Part shown: in pieces, positions 9,591 through 18,878 of the stretch
Layout of the letters: every line of letters starts with the position of its first letter
How positions within the stretch are numbered: position 1 is the first letter of the stretch
NCBI RefSeq assembly: GCF_000021325.1
Contig: NC_011365.1
Coordinates: 1,274,501-1,338,500, forward strand
Direction: 5' to 3'
DNA length: 64,000 bases
DNA from: Gluconacetobacter diazotrophicus PA1 5
Lineage (GTDB): Bacteria; Pseudomonadota; Alphaproteobacteria; Acetobacterales; Acetobacteraceae
Program-made: the position numbers and the translations under genes
The notes under the pieces: generated by a model
What the model was told of the DNA's origin: nothing
The model's input: only the letters and a program-made list of their open reading frames with translations
Databases searched by the model: none

Positions 9591-10493
9591 CTAAGACGAA
9601 CGCCGCCTCCGCCAGGGCAGCAAAAACGGCGCCCGGCCGTGGTGGCCGAAATGCGCCAGCCGCGCTTCGTGCAGGTGGACCTCGCCAAAGACCTGCAGGC
9701 GGATCATCAGCACGGTCGCGGCGACGCCTGCGAACGGGGCCACGCCATAGATCCAGAACCCCCGCCACTGGTCGGAAAACAGCGCCGGGCCCAGGCTGCG
9801 CGCCAGGTTGGTGCTGTCACCCGACAGCCAGGCCTCGAACGGGTTCAGCATGAAGAACAGCGGCCCGGCCAGCAGCGGCGTGGCCCAGCGCAGGCTGGCG
9901 TGGCCGCCGGTATAGAGCAGCGCGGTGATCAGCAGGGCGGTGGCACAGGCCTCGCCGGTGAAGGCCCACCACAGCGGCACCAGGTCGTAGGGCACGGTCG
10001 CGGCGAAATGGGTGGCGTGCGACCACGCCCCGAAGCGCGGCCAGGCCAGGCCGCCCAGCGCCACCAGCCCGGTGCCCAGCACCGCGCCCACCATCTGCGC
10101 CGCCATATAGCCCAGCATGTCCCGCCAGGCCAGCCGCCCGACCAGCGTGAAGGCCAGCGAGACCGACGGGCTGACATGCCCGCCGCTGACCCGGCCGAAC
10201 GGCGACAGCGCCGCGATTGACCCGCCCATGCCGAAGAACAGCCCCTGCAGCGCGACCTGCAGGGCCGGATAATCCGCCAGCACCCGCCCCAGCGGGCTGC
10301 CGGCCGCCCCCAGCAGCACGTTGGTGGCCACGCCGAACACCATCAGCAGCACGGTGCCCGCGCATTCGCAGGCATAGAGCCGCGGATGCACCAGCCGGTC
10401 GGGATGGGGTTCGCCCGCCAGCGGACGGTCGTTGGGGTGAGGATACCGCGTCGGGTCGTCAACCGCCGGCGCGATCGGACTGACATCGGGCAT
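9591..10493 (-). CDS. aquaporin/MIP-family channel with altered NPA boxes
   Basis: A 300-residue protein with six hydrophobic segments plus two half-helix loops. The first loop reads SGGHVSPSVSLAF (residues 103-115), where SGxHxNPAV is normal, so NPA has become SPS. The second reads STNLARSLGPAL (residues 227-238), giving NLA for NPA. The surrounding Gly and the second-loop ARSxGPA are kept. It has a 38-residue Pro-rich N-terminal tail and a basic, His-containing C-terminal tail. It is probably a water, glycerol or small-solute channel of the inner membrane, with unknown selectivity. The VOC gene stops three bases upstream of its ATG, so they form an operon. Confidence 0.85.
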   Translation of the reverse strand: MPDVSPIAPAVDDPTRYPHPNDRPLAGEPHPDRLVHPRLYACECAGTVLLMVFGVATNVLLGAAGSPLGRVLADYPALQVALQGLFFGMGGSIAALSPFGRVSGGHVSPSVSLAFTLVGRLAWRDMLGYMAAQMVGAVLGTGLVALGGLAWPRFGAWSHATHFAATVPYDLVPLWWAFTGEACATALLITALLYTGGHASLRWATPLLAGPLFFMLNPFEAWLSGDSTNLARSLGPALFSDQWRGFWIYGVAPFAGVAATVLMIRLQVFGEVHLHEARLAHFGHHGRAPFLLPWRRRRSS

Positions 10494-10496
10494 GCG

Positions 10497-10889
10497 CTAT
10501 CCCTGGTAGGAGGCGATCTCGACCAGATTGCCGTCCGGGTCCTCGCAATAGACCGAGGTCACGGGGCCCAGCGCGCCCAGCCGGGCGACCGGGCCCTCGG
10601 TCACCGTCACGCCGCATCCCTGCAGATGTTCCACTACGTCGTCGCTGGCCACGGCGGTGATGAAGCACAGGTCGTTGGTGCCGGGCAGCGCATCGGTCGC
10701 GGTGGACCAGCCCTCCGCCCCATGGGGACGGAGGTTGATCTTCTGGCCGCCGAACTTCAGCGCCGTACGGTTGTTGCGGCCATATTCCTCGCGCTCCATG
10801 CCCAACACCCGCTGGTACCAGGACGCCGAGACCTCCAGGTCGCGGACGGTGATGACGACATGGTCCAGCCGATCGACGGTAAAGCGCAT
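10497..10889 (-). CDS. VOC-family (glyoxalase/dioxygenase superfamily) protein
   Basis: A 130-residue single-domain VOC protein. Seen are LDHVVITVRDLEVSASWYQRVLGM (first beta-alpha-beta module with a metal-ligand His) and VTSVYCEDPDGNLVEIASY (second module with the typical DPDGN-x-EI, whose Glu is a metal ligand). Related proteins include lactoylglutathione-lyase-like and virulence protein BLP-type enzymes. The substrate cannot be read from the sequence. It lies directly upstream of the aquaporin gene. Confidence 0.85.
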   Translation of the reverse strand: MRFTVDRLDHVVITVRDLEVSASWYQRVLGMEREEYGRNNRTALKFGGQKINLRPHGAEGWSTATDALPGTNDLCFITAVASDDVVEHLQGCGVTVTEGPVARLGALGPVTSVYCEDPDGNLVEIASYQG

Positions 10890-10939
10890 GGAACGGAGGT
10901 CTCCCTTGGCCCAGGGGTGACGGGGCGAATCGCCCCGCC

Positions 10940-12604
10940 TCAGCCCGTCAGGCCTTCGTAGAAATCATTACCCTTATCGTCGATGACGATGAAGGCGGGG
11001 AAATTCTCCACCTCGATCTTCCACACCGCTTCCATGCCCAGTTCCGGATATTCCAGGACCTCGACCTTGCGGATGCAGTCCTTGGCCAGCCGGGCCGCGG
11101 GCCCGCCGACCGAGCCGAGATAGAAGCCGCCATATTCATGGCAGGCGTCGCGCACCGCCTTGGACCGGTTGCCCTTGGCCAGCATGACGAACGACCCGCC
11201 GGCTTCCTGCAGCATGGCGACATAGCTGTCCATGCGACCGGCCGTGGTGGGACCGAACGAGCCGGTCGGCAGCCCGTCGGGCGTCTTGGCCGGGCCGGCA
11301 TAATAGACGGGATGGTCCTTCAGGTATTGCGGCAGCCCCTCGCCGCGTTCCAGCCGCTCGCGGAACTTGGCGTGGGCGATGTCGCGCGCCACGACCACGG
11401 TGCCGGTCAGCGACAGGCGCGTACGGACCGGATAACGCGACAATTGCGCGCGGATTTCGGTCATCGGCTGGTTCAGGTCCACCTGCACCACCTCGCCGCC
11501 CAGATGCTCGTCCGTCGTCTCGGGCAGGAAGCGCGCGGGGTCGGTTTCGAGCTGTTCCAGGAAGAACCCGTCGGCGGTGACGCGCGCCTTGATCTGCCGG
11601 TCGGCCGAGCAGGACACGCCGATCCCCACCGGCAGCGACGCCCCGTGGCGCGGCAGGCGCACCACGCGCACGTCATGGCAGAAATACTTGCCGCCGAACT
11701 GCGCGCCGATTCCCAGGGACTGGGTCAGCTTCAGGACCTCCTGCTCCATCTCCAGGTCGCGGAAGGCATGGCCCAGCGGGCTTCCCTGCGTGGGCAGGGT
11801 GTCCAGCCAGTGCGTCGAGGCCAGCTTCACCGTTTCCAGGGTCTGTTCGGCCGACATGCCGCCGATCACCACGGCCAGGTGATAGGGCGGGCAGGCCGAG
11901 GTGCCCAGCGTGCGCACCTTGACGGCCAGCCATTTCAGCAGGTCTTCCTTGCTGGACAGCAGGGCGCGGGTTTCCTGAAACAGGAAGGTCTTGTTGGCCG
12001 ACCCGCCGCCCTTGGCGACGAACATCAGGTCCATCTGTTCGGAATGATAATCGCCGGGCGATGCCGAGATATGGAACTGCACCGGCAGGTTGGTGCCGGT
12101 GTTCACTTCCTCGAACATCGACAGCGGCGCCATCTGCGAATAGCGCAGGCTGGTGCGGGTATAGGTGTCGTACACCCCGCGCGAGAACGCTTCCTCCTCG
12201 TTCCCGTCGACCCAGACGCGCTGGCCCTTCTTGCCGTAGACGATGGCGGTGCCGGTATCCTGGCACATCGGCAGCACGCCGCCCGCCGCGATGCAGGCGT
12301 TCTTCAGCAGGTCCAGCGCCACGAACCGGTCATTGTCCGAGGCCTCGGGGTCCTTCAGGATCTTGGCCAGCTGCGCCAGGTGCCCCGGACGCAGCAGGTG
12401 GGCGATGTCGTGGAAGGCCCGGGCGGCCAGTTCGCTCAGTGCCTCGGGCCTGACATGCAGAACGGTGCGGCCGTCGCACACGGTGGTGTGCACGCCCTCG
12501 ATCTCCAGCTTCTTCCAGGGCGTATCGTCGTCATGGCCCGGAAAGAGCGGGCCGTAGACGAACGGCTTGAGGGGTGGTTTGGGGGGGGTGGATGACGCAT
12601 TCAC
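10940..12604 (-). CDS. fumA: class I (iron-sulfur) fumarate hydratase
   Basis: Interconverts fumarate and malate with an oxygen-sensitive 4Fe-4S cluster. The 554-residue length matches E. coli FumA/FumB-type enzymes. Cluster cysteines can be placed in [16 protein letters not shown] and GVSCSADRQ. The C-terminal beta-domain has TTAGRMDSY and [13 protein letters not shown]. The start is taken as GTG at 12604, which follows GGGAGA at a normal distance; the open frame reaching back to 12940 is Arg/Pro-rich and overlaps SspB, so it was rejected. A second, unrelated fumarase (class II) lies at 30816-32264. Confidence 0.95.
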   Translation of the reverse strand: MNASSTPPKPPLKPFVYGPLFPGHDDDTPWKKLEIEGVHTTVCDGRTVLHVRPEALSELAARAFHDIAHLLRPGHLAQLAKILKDPEASDNDRFVALDLLKNACIAAGGVLPMCQDTGTAIVYGKKGQRVWVDGNEEEAFSRGVYDTYTRTSLRYSQMAPLSMFEEVNTGTNLPVQFHISASPGDYHSEQMDLMFVAKGGGSANKTFLFQETRALLSSKEDLLKWLAVKVRTLGTSACPPYHLAVVIGGMSAEQTLETVKLASTHWLDTLPTQGSPLGHAFRDLEMEQEVLKLTQSLGIGAQFGGKYFCHDVRVVRLPRHGASLPVGIGVSCSADRQIKARVTADGFFLEQLETDPARFLPETTDEHLGGEVVQVDLNQPMTEIRAQLSRYPVRTRLSLTGTVVVARDIAHAKFRERLERGEGLPQYLKDHPVYYAGPAKTPDGLPTGSFGPTTAGRMDSYVAMLQEAGGSFVMLAKGNRSKAVRDACHEYGGFYLGSVGGPAARLAKDCIRKVEVLEYPELGMEAVWKIEVENFPAFIVIDDKGNDFYEGLTG

Positions 12605-12704
12605 TTCGGACGTTCTCCCTGTGCCTGTCTCCCCCGGATTGCTTCCGGGTGGGGGCGGTTCACGGGGTGCCCGGCCGCATCCGGGCCCCCGGATGGTAGG
12701 CGGT

Positions 12705-13250
12705 TCAGCCCTGGCTGGGTCCCTTCTTCCGAAAGGCGGCAAGGCTGACCACTTGTGACGACGACTCTTCGGCCCGGGCTTCCGTATCCGCCGGGGCCGC
12801 GTCGGGCGCCTCGGCACCGTCCGGCTCCTCGTCCTCGGAGGCAAGCTCGGGCGGGGTGAAGCGCAGCGCGAGCCGGATATGCGGGTCGGCGAAGGCGGTG
12901 ATGGCGTCGATGGGGATGACCAGGGTCGATCCGACGCCACCGAAGGACAGGCCGACCGATACGGTCCGCGAGGCCTCGTCCACCTTCAGGTCCCAGAACT
13001 GATGCTGCAGCACGATGGTGATCTCGTGCAGGTACTGGGCGCGCAGCCGGGCGGGCAGTTCCACCCCGGGCCAGTTGGTCAGATAGGTGATGTAGAAATG
13101 ATGCCCCTCGGGCAGGCCCTCGCGCCCGACCAGTTCCAGGGCGCGCAGCATGACCGTGCGATACGCGTCCTCGATCCACGAATCATAGGGAAGGAGGCTG
13201 TCGGGAATCGCGGCGTCGAAGCCGATTTCCTCGTCGTTATCGTCGGACAT
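12705..13250 (-). CDS. sspB: SspB-family ClpXP adaptor / ssrA-tag binding protein
   Basis: A 181-residue protein of the alphaproteobacterial stringent-starvation-B family. A folded domain occupies about residues 15-135 ([48 protein letters not shown]). An acidic, disordered tail follows, ending in [15 protein letters not shown], like the ClpX-binding XB tail of SspB. SspB hands ssrA-tagged proteins to ClpXP. Its position beside the tmRNA gene, which encodes that tag, fits. The ATG at 13250 was chosen; the frame continues upstream only as Arg-rich non-coding sequence. Confidence 0.88.
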   Translation of the reverse strand: MSDDNDEEIGFDAAIPDSLLPYDSWIEDAYRTVMLRALELVGREGLPEGHHFYITYLTNWPGVELPARLRAQYLHEITIVLQHQFWDLKVDEASRTVSVGLSFGGVGSTLVIPIDAITAFADPHIRLALRFTPPELASEDEEPDGAEAPDAAPADTEARAEESSSQVVSLAAFRKKGPSQG

Positions 13251-13559
13251 GCGGGTCTCTCCGTACCGTCCGGTCGCCCTCGGTCGGGCAGCCGGACCCT
13301 GGTGGCCTTGCTGGATCGCGCCACGCCGTGCCACAGCACCAGCCATGCGTCAAACCGTGCCGGCGAACAAGAGGCGTGCCAGCAGACCAGCTTCACGAAG
13401 CGGGCATGCTACCAGCTTCGGGCGCCGGGGACGATCACTCTTCTCAGGCTGGCTTGAAAGCCGGTCTGCCGAGCGAGAGCGGCCCTAAGGGCCGCGCCCG
13501 GCGTGTGTTTTCGAGCACCGAAGCGGAGCGGCCTTGTCGGCCGTGAGCATCGGAGCGCA

Positions 13560-13890
13560 GGAAACGCGCGTCGGATCGCCAGCAGCGGGGCTTTTGAAAC
13601 CGCCGCGGAGTGGGAGGGCTTCTGTTGCCCGGTGCCCTCCCGAACCGCGCTTGTCACTTATGCAGCGACAGCGAGCACCTCAGAGTTATCGTTGGCACTT
13701 GTGAGTTAGCCCGATAACGGCGGTACAATGCCGGGCAAAAGGCAGGTCTTTACCATGCGTGTCGAGCCTGTTTCGTCCCCATGCTCCCCTGCCCCGAAGG
13801 GGCGTCGCGGGGAGTGTCTGGTGGAGACGCCGGGTACTGCCCCCGGGTCCACTACACTTATTCCACGTGCCGTTTATCGCCATAGCCAAG
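13560..13890 (-). ncRNA. ssrA: transfer-messenger RNA, circularly permuted two-piece form
   Basis: tmRNA rescues stalled ribosomes. On the minus strand the acceptor piece comes first and ends in CGTCTCC-A-CCA (13829 to 13819). The T arm is CCGGG-GGCAGTA-CCCGG. After a roughly 40-base loop, the coding piece begins at 13780 with GGGGACG, which pairs with CGTCTCC over seven positions (one G-U), followed by the D-loop-like GAAACAGGCTCGACA. The tag reading frame at 13696-13658 encodes ANDNSEVLAVAA then TAA. Permutation is the alphaproteobacterial form. Outer ends are approximate; the coding piece may extend further toward 13450. Confidence 0.93.
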
Positions 13891-13914
13891 GAGCAAGCCC
13901 CTCCGGCATCACGG

Positions 13915-13943
13915 GATATAGGGTCAGCGGCCGCTTTTGGCAA
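13915..13943 (-). promoter_or_regulatory. sigma-70-type promoter of the tmRNA gene
   Basis: On the minus strand, TTGCCA (13943-13938) and TATATC (13920-13915) are separated by 17 bases, close to TTGACA/TATAAT. Transcription would start near 13908, just ahead of the acceptor piece. It faces away from thyX. Confidence 0.6.
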
Positions 13944-14057
13944 GCACCCCGCGCCGGCCCGGCGGTCGTCGCGGCGGTCGCGGCCCCCGCCGTTTCGTGT
14001 TATGCGCGCCGCTTGGCATACACCGATCGGCACAGCGACAGAGGCGGGGACGCAGCG

Positions 14058-15008
14058 ATGTTTTCAACGGACCAGAAATCGGAAATCGACGCCGCCCGCG
14101 CCGCCTGGGCCGAGACGCGCCGCACGGTCGTGCCGGCGGCCGAGGAGGCGCTGTACGCGCCCGTCCCGGTGCTGGAGACCGGATTCGTGCGCCTGGTCGA
14201 TTACATGGGCGGGGACGCCGCCATCGTGCAGGGGGCCCGTGTCTCCTACGGCAAGGGCACGCGCAGCACGTCCGACGACCGGGGGCTGATCCGCTACCTG
14301 ATGCGCAACCGGCATACCAGCCCGTTCGAGCTGGCGGTGGCCAAGTTCCATGTCCGCGCGCCCATCTTCGTGACCCGGCAATGGTTCCGCCACCGCACCG
14401 CCAGCATCAACGAATATTCCGCGCGCTATTCGGTGCTGGAGAAGGAATTCTACTTCCCCCGCCCCGAGGACATCGCCCGCCAGTCCGCCAGCAACAAGCA
14501 GGGGCGCGGCGAGACCCTGCCCCCCGAGGCCGCGCAGCACGTGCTGGACCTGCTGCGCGAGGACGCGGGGCGGTGCTACGACCATTATCTGGAAATGCTG
14601 AACCAGGACGAGGCCGGGAACGTGATCGACCCCGACCGCCCGGTGGTGGCGCGCGAACTGGCGCGCATGACCCTGCCGGTGAACGTGATGACGCAGTTCT
14701 ACTGGCAGATCAATCTGTGGAACCTGCTGCATTTCCTGCGCCTGCGGGCGGACGCGCACGCCCAGTACGAGATCCGTGCCTATGCCGACGCGATCCTGGG
14801 CCTGGTAGAACGCTGGGTGCCGCACACCTTCGAGGCCTTCCGCGACTACATGCAGGAAGCCGCCCTGCTGTCCGGCCCAGCGCTGCGCGCGCTGCGCGCG
14901 GTCCTGGCGGGGCAGGAGGTCGACCTTCAGGCCAGCGGCCTGTCGAAGCGCGAGGTGAGCGAACTGGTGGCCATGCTGCCGGAAATCGGCCCCCGTCTCC
15001 GTCCCTGA
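14058..15008 (+). CDS. thyX: FAD-dependent thymidylate synthase
   Basis: ThyX makes dTMP from dUMP using methylene-tetrahydrofolate and reduced FAD. The 316-residue protein contains the ThyX signature RHRTASINEYSARY (residues 111-124, consensus RHRxxSxNExSxRY) and QGARVSYGKGT upstream. The C-terminal MTLPVNVMTQFYWQINLWNLLHFLRLR is typical. The ATG at 14058 was chosen because the open frame upstream runs through the tmRNA promoter and acceptor region. No thyA is in this window. Confidence 0.97.
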   Translation: MFSTDQKSEIDAARAAWAETRRTVVPAAEEALYAPVPVLETGFVRLVDYMGGDAAIVQGARVSYGKGTRSTSDDRGLIRYLMRNRHTSPFELAVAKFHVRAPIFVTRQWFRHRTASINEYSARYSVLEKEFYFPRPEDIARQSASNKQGRGETLPPEAAQHVLDLLREDAGRCYDHYLEMLNQDEAGNVIDPDRPVVARELARMTLPVNVMTQFYWQINLWNLLHFLRLRADAHAQYEIRAYADAILGLVERWVPHTFEAFRDYMQEAALLSGPALRALRAVLAGQEVDLQASGLSKREVSELVAMLPEIGPRLRP

Positions 15009-15012
15009 CGGG

Positions 15013-15888
15013 CTATTCCGGCAGCAGGTTCGACGGGCCGCGTTCCAGCACCGTGACCGCATCGCCCACGGCGATGCGGCCGGGCCGCACGACGGCGGCG
15101 TTCTGGCCGAACATCACCCCGCCCTTCGCCCGCCGCAGCCGGCCCAGCGTGCGCAGCGGTTCGCGCGGGTCGGGCACCGAGGCCGTCGCCTGGTCGATGG
15201 TGGTGATGACGCAGCGCGAGCACGGCTTGACGATGCGCAGCAGCGCCGGCCCCACCGCGATCAGGCGCCATGTATCTTCGGCCCAGGCGGGCACGCCGGC
15301 CAGCACCAGGTTGGGCCGGAAACGGTCCATGGGCACCGGGGCGGGCAGTTCGGCATTCAGGGCGGCCAGCGATGCGCCGGTCGCCACCAGCACGGCGAAG
15401 CCGTCCGCGAACCCGACCGTGGACCCCGCGGGGGCATAGGCCGGATCGGCCGGCCGCGCCCCGGTATCATGCAGATAGGCCAGCCGGCACGGACGCCCCA
15501 ATGCGGCGGTCAGCCACGCCGCCGCCCCGTCGCCGGCATCGACGGCCGGCACGCTGTCACGCCAGACCCGAACCGTTACCCGGCGGCCATCCGCCGGGGG
15601 AATCGCGACGTCCAGCCCGCCCTGCCCCGTACCCTGCCCCGTGCCTTCCCTGGGCAACGACAGGACCAGGCCGCCCGGCCGCCGCGTCACCGCGACCAGC
15701 GCCATGCGCGCGACCTGCCGCTGGGTCAGGAAACCGCCGTCGGGGTCGGTGACCAGCCAGCGCCGGTCGTCCTCCAGCCCGCAGGGACCCAGCCAGCCGT
15801 CCGGCACCGTCACCCCGCCCAGCGACTTGACGGAATAGACGTGCAGGGACGCGACGCGCACCCCGGAGGGATCGGCGCCCCCCTCCAT
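15013..15888 (-). CDS. MOSC-domain (YcbX-like) protein
   Basis: A 291-residue protein with an N-terminal beta-barrel MOSC_N domain (VASLHVYSVKSLGG, GLEDDRRWLVTDPDGGFLTQRQ) and a C-terminal MOSC domain. The conserved Cys that can bind sulfur or molybdenum cofactor is in PCSRCVITTIDQAT near residue 232. RRAKGGVMFGQNAAV and GDAVTVLE close the domain. Relatives such as YcbX and human mARC reduce N-hydroxylated compounds using the molybdenum cofactor. The ATG at 15888 was chosen; upstream codons are shadow of the epimerase gene. Substrate unknown. Confidence 0.88.
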   Translation of the reverse strand: MEGGADPSGVRVASLHVYSVKSLGGVTVPDGWLGPCGLEDDRRWLVTDPDGGFLTQRQVARMALVAVTRRPGGLVLSLPREGTGQGTGQGGLDVAIPPADGRRVTVRVWRDSVPAVDAGDGAAAWLTAALGRPCRLAYLHDTGARPADPAYAPAGSTVGFADGFAVLVATGASLAALNAELPAPVPMDRFRPNLVLAGVPAWAEDTWRLIAVGPALLRIVKPCSRCVITTIDQATASVPDPREPLRTLGRLRRAKGGVMFGQNAAVVRPGRIAVGDAVTVLERGPSNLLPE

Positions 15889-15904
15889 CAGCGCCCCTGA
15901 TCCA

Positions 15905-17113
15905 TCACTGTCCGTGACGGGGTGCGGCCGGCTGCACGCCGAAATGGAAGATCGTCGTGTAATCGAACGTCTCGCCCGGGCGCAGCGTGGTGGTGGGGAA
16001 GGACGGATGGTTGGGCGAATCGGGATAATGCTCGGCCTCGAACGCGATCGCGTCGGTCTGGCGGTAGGCGCGATGCGACACCCCGGCATAGGCCCCATCC
16101 AGCGAGTTCGACGTATAGACCTGCAGGCCGGGCTGCGACGTCAGGACGTCCATCGTGCGGCCGGTCCGGGGGTCCACGATATGGGCGGCCGGACGGGGTG
16201 CGGCGCCGGCCGGGCCGTTGACGACCCAGTTATGGTCGTAGCCGCGCGCGAACATCAGTTGCGGATAGGAATCGCGCAGATGCACGCCGATCCGCATCGG
16301 CTTGCGGAAATCCAGCGGCGTGCCGGCCACCGGCGCAATGTCCCCGGTGGGAATCGCCGTCGGGTCGGTGGGGGTGAAGTGATCGGCGTTGATCTGCAGG
16401 ATTTCATCCTCGATCGAGCCCGATCCCTCGCCGCCCAGGTTGAAGTAGCTGTGGTTGGTCAGGTTCAGCACCGTCGGCTTGTCGGTCGTCGCGCGATAAT
16501 GCAGCGTCAGCCGGTCCTGGTCGTCCAGCGTGTAGGTCACGCTGACCTTCAGCGTGCCGGGGAAGCCCTGGTCCCCATCCGGGCTGGTCAGCGACAGCGT
16601 GGCGCTGGCCGAATGGGCGTCCGTGGCGGTGCCGTCGACGGTCCACAGATGCTTGTCGAAGCCCCTGGTGCCGCCATGCAGCGCATTCGGCGGCGCCGTC
16701 ACGGGAACGTGATACGTCGCGCCGTCCAGGGTGAAGGTGCCGCGCGCGATCCGGTTGGCGTAGCGGCCGATCATGGCGCCGAAGAACAGGCCGCCCTGGG
16801 CGCTGTCCACCGTATAGCCCTGCAGGTCGGGAAAGCCGAGGACGATATCGTCGGTGTGGCCGGTCCGGTCGGGCGTGTCGATCGCGGTGATGATGCCACC
16901 ATAGGTGATGAAGCGCACCGAGACACCATGGGCGTTGCGCAGGGTCAGAATCTCGACCGGCTTGCCGTCCGCCATCGTGCCGAAGCCGGCCCGGGCCAGC
17001 GCGACCGGGGCATCGGCCGCCCGGACGGGCGTGGCGGATGCCAGGGTAGCGGACACCAGGGCCGTGGCCGCCAGCAGCGACGTGGCAAGACGGGTCGGGG
17101 AGATTCTGAGCAT
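15905..17113 (-). CDS. galM: periplasmic aldose 1-epimerase (galactose mutarotase)
   Basis: A 402-residue protein with an N-terminal signal peptide ending near TPVRA-ADAP (residue 33). It interconverts alpha and beta anomers of aldoses. Family features are LRNAHGVSVRFITYGGIITA, GRYANRIARGTF, NALHGGTRGFDKHLW (first catalytic His), LNLTNHSYFNLGG (second catalytic His) and the C-terminal EAEHYPDSPNHPSFPTT with the catalytic Glu. The ATG at 17113 follows AGAGGA. Periplasmic location suits an acetic acid bacterium that oxidises a single sugar anomer outside the cytoplasm. Start codon well supported. Confidence 0.93.
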   Translation of the reverse strand: MLRISPTRLATSLLAATALVSATLASATPVRAADAPVALARAGFGTMADGKPVEILTLRNAHGVSVRFITYGGIITAIDTPDRTGHTDDIVLGFPDLQGYTVDSAQGGLFFGAMIGRYANRIARGTFTLDGATYHVPVTAPPNALHGGTRGFDKHLWTVDGTATDAHSASATLSLTSPDGDQGFPGTLKVSVTYTLDDQDRLTLHYRATTDKPTVLNLTNHSYFNLGGEGSGSIEDEILQINADHFTPTDPTAIPTGDIAPVAGTPLDFRKPMRIGVHLRDSYPQLMFARGYDHNWVVNGPAGAAPRPAAHIVDPRTGRTMDVLTSQPGLQVYTSNSLDGAYAGVSHRAYRQTDAIAFEAEHYPDSPNHPSFPTTTLRPGETFDYTTIFHFGVQPAAPRHGQ

Positions 17114-17379
17114 TCTGTTCCTCTTGGCATTGTGGATTTTGCGCCACAGTGGACCAGAGTTCTCGTCGGAGGCAAGCGCCCGAATCCCCGTTGCGGGCCC
17201 GGACGGGGGGCGCCAGGTCGCGATAACGCATGACCGATCGGTCATGCGGCGGATTGCACAAGCCGCAACGCATGCTAGAGAGAACCCTTGCGGAAGACGC
17301 ACGGGCAGTCCGCGACATCCATTGGCGTCCCGATGCGTTGGCCTTTCGGGAACGGCAGACCAGGGAAACGGATACGAGT

Positions 17380-18210
17380 ATGCGCGCAATGACAGGATCG
17401 ATCTTTTCACCGTCCCGGTCATCCGCCTCTGCCCGCCGTCCGCGCCTGGTCGCCCGCCTGATCGCCGGCCTGGGAGTATCCGGCCTGGTGCTGGCCACGC
17501 TGGCGGGCTGCGCGGCCCCGCCGCCCAAGGACCCGGACGAACTGGCCGAATATCGCGAGGCCAACGATCCGTATGAGTCGATGAACCGCAAGTTCTACGA
17601 CATCACCATGAAGCTGGACAAATACTCCCTGCGTCCGGTCGCACAGGCGTATGTCTGGGCCGTGCCCTATCGCGTGCGGCAGTCGATGGGCAACATGTCC
17701 CAGACGATGAACGAGCCCGTGGTGTTCTTCACCGATGTCGGCGCCGGCAAGCCCCGCCGCGCGGGTGATGCCTTCGTGCGGTGGTGCATCAACATGGTCG
17801 CCGGCATCGGCGGGCTGATCGATGTCGCGAAATATGCCGGCTACCCCCATCACGACGACGATGCGGGGCTGACGCTGGCGACATGGGGCGTGCCGTCGGG
17901 CCCCTATCTGTTCCTGCCGATGATGGGCCCGTCCTCGTTCCGCGACGGGATCGGCTACGGCATCGATGTCGGCCTGTCGCCGTGGAACTATGTGCCCAGC
18001 GGCTACGGCCTGCTGACGTTCAACTGGGCCTACAACATCATGGGCATGATCAACGCCAGGGCCGACCATCTGGACGCGCTGGACCAGTTGCAGAAGGACG
18101 CGCTGGACCCCTACGCCACCATCCGCAGCGCCTATCAGCAGCAGCGCAAGGCCCTGGCCGACACCATCAGCCACGACCGCCGGGCCACCGTGCCCGACTG
18201 GTACAATTAA
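17380..18210 (+). CDS. mlaA: MlaA (VacJ) outer-membrane lipoprotein
   Basis: A 276-residue lipoprotein with a basic N-terminus, a hydrophobic segment and lipobox LATLAGC near residue 45. MlaA removes misplaced phospholipids from the outer leaflet of the outer membrane. Signatures seen are ANDPYESMNRKFYDI, RRAGDAFVRWCINMVAGIGGLIDVA, LATWGVPSGPYLFLPMMGPSSFRDGIG and DPYATIRSAYQQQRK. Two in-frame ATGs lie at 17380 and 17389. The next gene, mlaC-like, starts 16 bases after the stop. The inner-membrane MlaDEF genes are not in the window. Confidence 0.94.
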   Translation: MRAMTGSIFSPSRSSASARRPRLVARLIAGLGVSGLVLATLAGCAAPPPKDPDELAEYREANDPYESMNRKFYDITMKLDKYSLRPVAQAYVWAVPYRVRQSMGNMSQTMNEPVVFFTDVGAGKPRRAGDAFVRWCINMVAGIGGLIDVAKYAGYPHHDDDAGLTLATWGVPSGPYLFLPMMGPSSFRDGIGYGIDVGLSPWNYVPSGYGLLTFNWAYNIMGMINARADHLDALDQLQKDALDPYATIRSAYQQQRKALADTISHDRRATVPDWYN

Positions 18211-18225
18211 GAAGGAGACGCAGAG

Positions 18226-18861
18226 ATGAAGACAGCCCTTACCCGTCGTCATGCGCTGGGTCTCGTTGCGTGGACCGGAGTGGCCGCCGCCCTTCCCGTC
18301 GCCGGGCCGGCGCGCGCCGCCGATGCGTCGGCCGCCAGCGCCCGCGCCTTCGTCAACGATTTCGGCCTCCGGTTGATCGCGATCGTCAATTCCAACCGCT
18401 CGCTGTCCGAAAAGAAGGTGGCCATCCTGCCGCTGCTGCAGGCGCATGTGGACATGGATGCGATCGGCCGGTACTGCCTGGGCCGCTACTGGCGCGTCGC
18501 CACGCCCGAACAGCAGTCCCGCTACCTGGCCCTGTTCCATCAGGTCCTGCTGAACGCCATCACCGACAAGATCGGCGATTATCGCGGCGTGACCTTCACC
18601 ATCAACGGCACCTCGATGGTCGGCGCCGACCAGGCGGTGGATACCGTCATCAACCGCCCCGAACAGCCGGCCGCCAACACCCAGTGGATCGTCAGCAGCA
18701 GCAGCGGCCAGCCCAAGGTGGTGGATGTGGTGGGCGAAGGCACCAGCCTGCGCCTGACGCAGCGGCAGGATTATGCCTCGTTCATCGCGCGGCATAACGG
18801 CAGCGTGGACGCACTGCTGCACGCGCTGGACCATCAGGTGGCGGCCCACGCCAGCCCCTGA
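18226..18861 (+). CDS. mlaC: MlaC-like periplasmic phospholipid-binding protein
   Basis: A 211-residue exported protein with a twin-arginine-like start (RRHALG) and cleavage near GPARA-ADA. MlaC ferries phospholipids between MlaA and the inner-membrane MlaFEDB complex. Family hallmarks are VDMDAIGRYCLGRYWRVATPEQQSRYLALF and the later FTINGTSMVG, VVDVVGEGTSLRLTQRQDYASFI. It lies immediately behind mlaA with AAGGAG before the ATG, so they are co-transcribed. The call is firm. Confidence 0.92.
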   Translation: MKTALTRRHALGLVAWTGVAAALPVAGPARAADASAASARAFVNDFGLRLIAIVNSNRSLSEKKVAILPLLQAHVDMDAIGRYCLGRYWRVATPEQQSRYLALFHQVLLNAITDKIGDYRGVTFTINGTSMVGADQAVDTVINRPEQPAANTQWIVSSSSGQPKVVDVVGEGTSLRLTQRQDYASFIARHNGSVDALLHALDHQVAAHASP

Positions 18862-18878
18862 GAGTATCCGTTGTGATC

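Noticed and set aside
12605-12940. N-terminal 112-codon extension of the fumarase frame.
   Set aside because: It is Ser/Arg/Pro-rich, overlaps SspB by more than 200 bases and precedes the well-placed GTG start.
13479-13495. GCGGCCCT/AGGGCCGC palindrome near the end of the tmRNA gene.
   Set aside because: Considered as its terminator, but no T run follows on either strand. It may instead be part of the coding piece; left uncalled.
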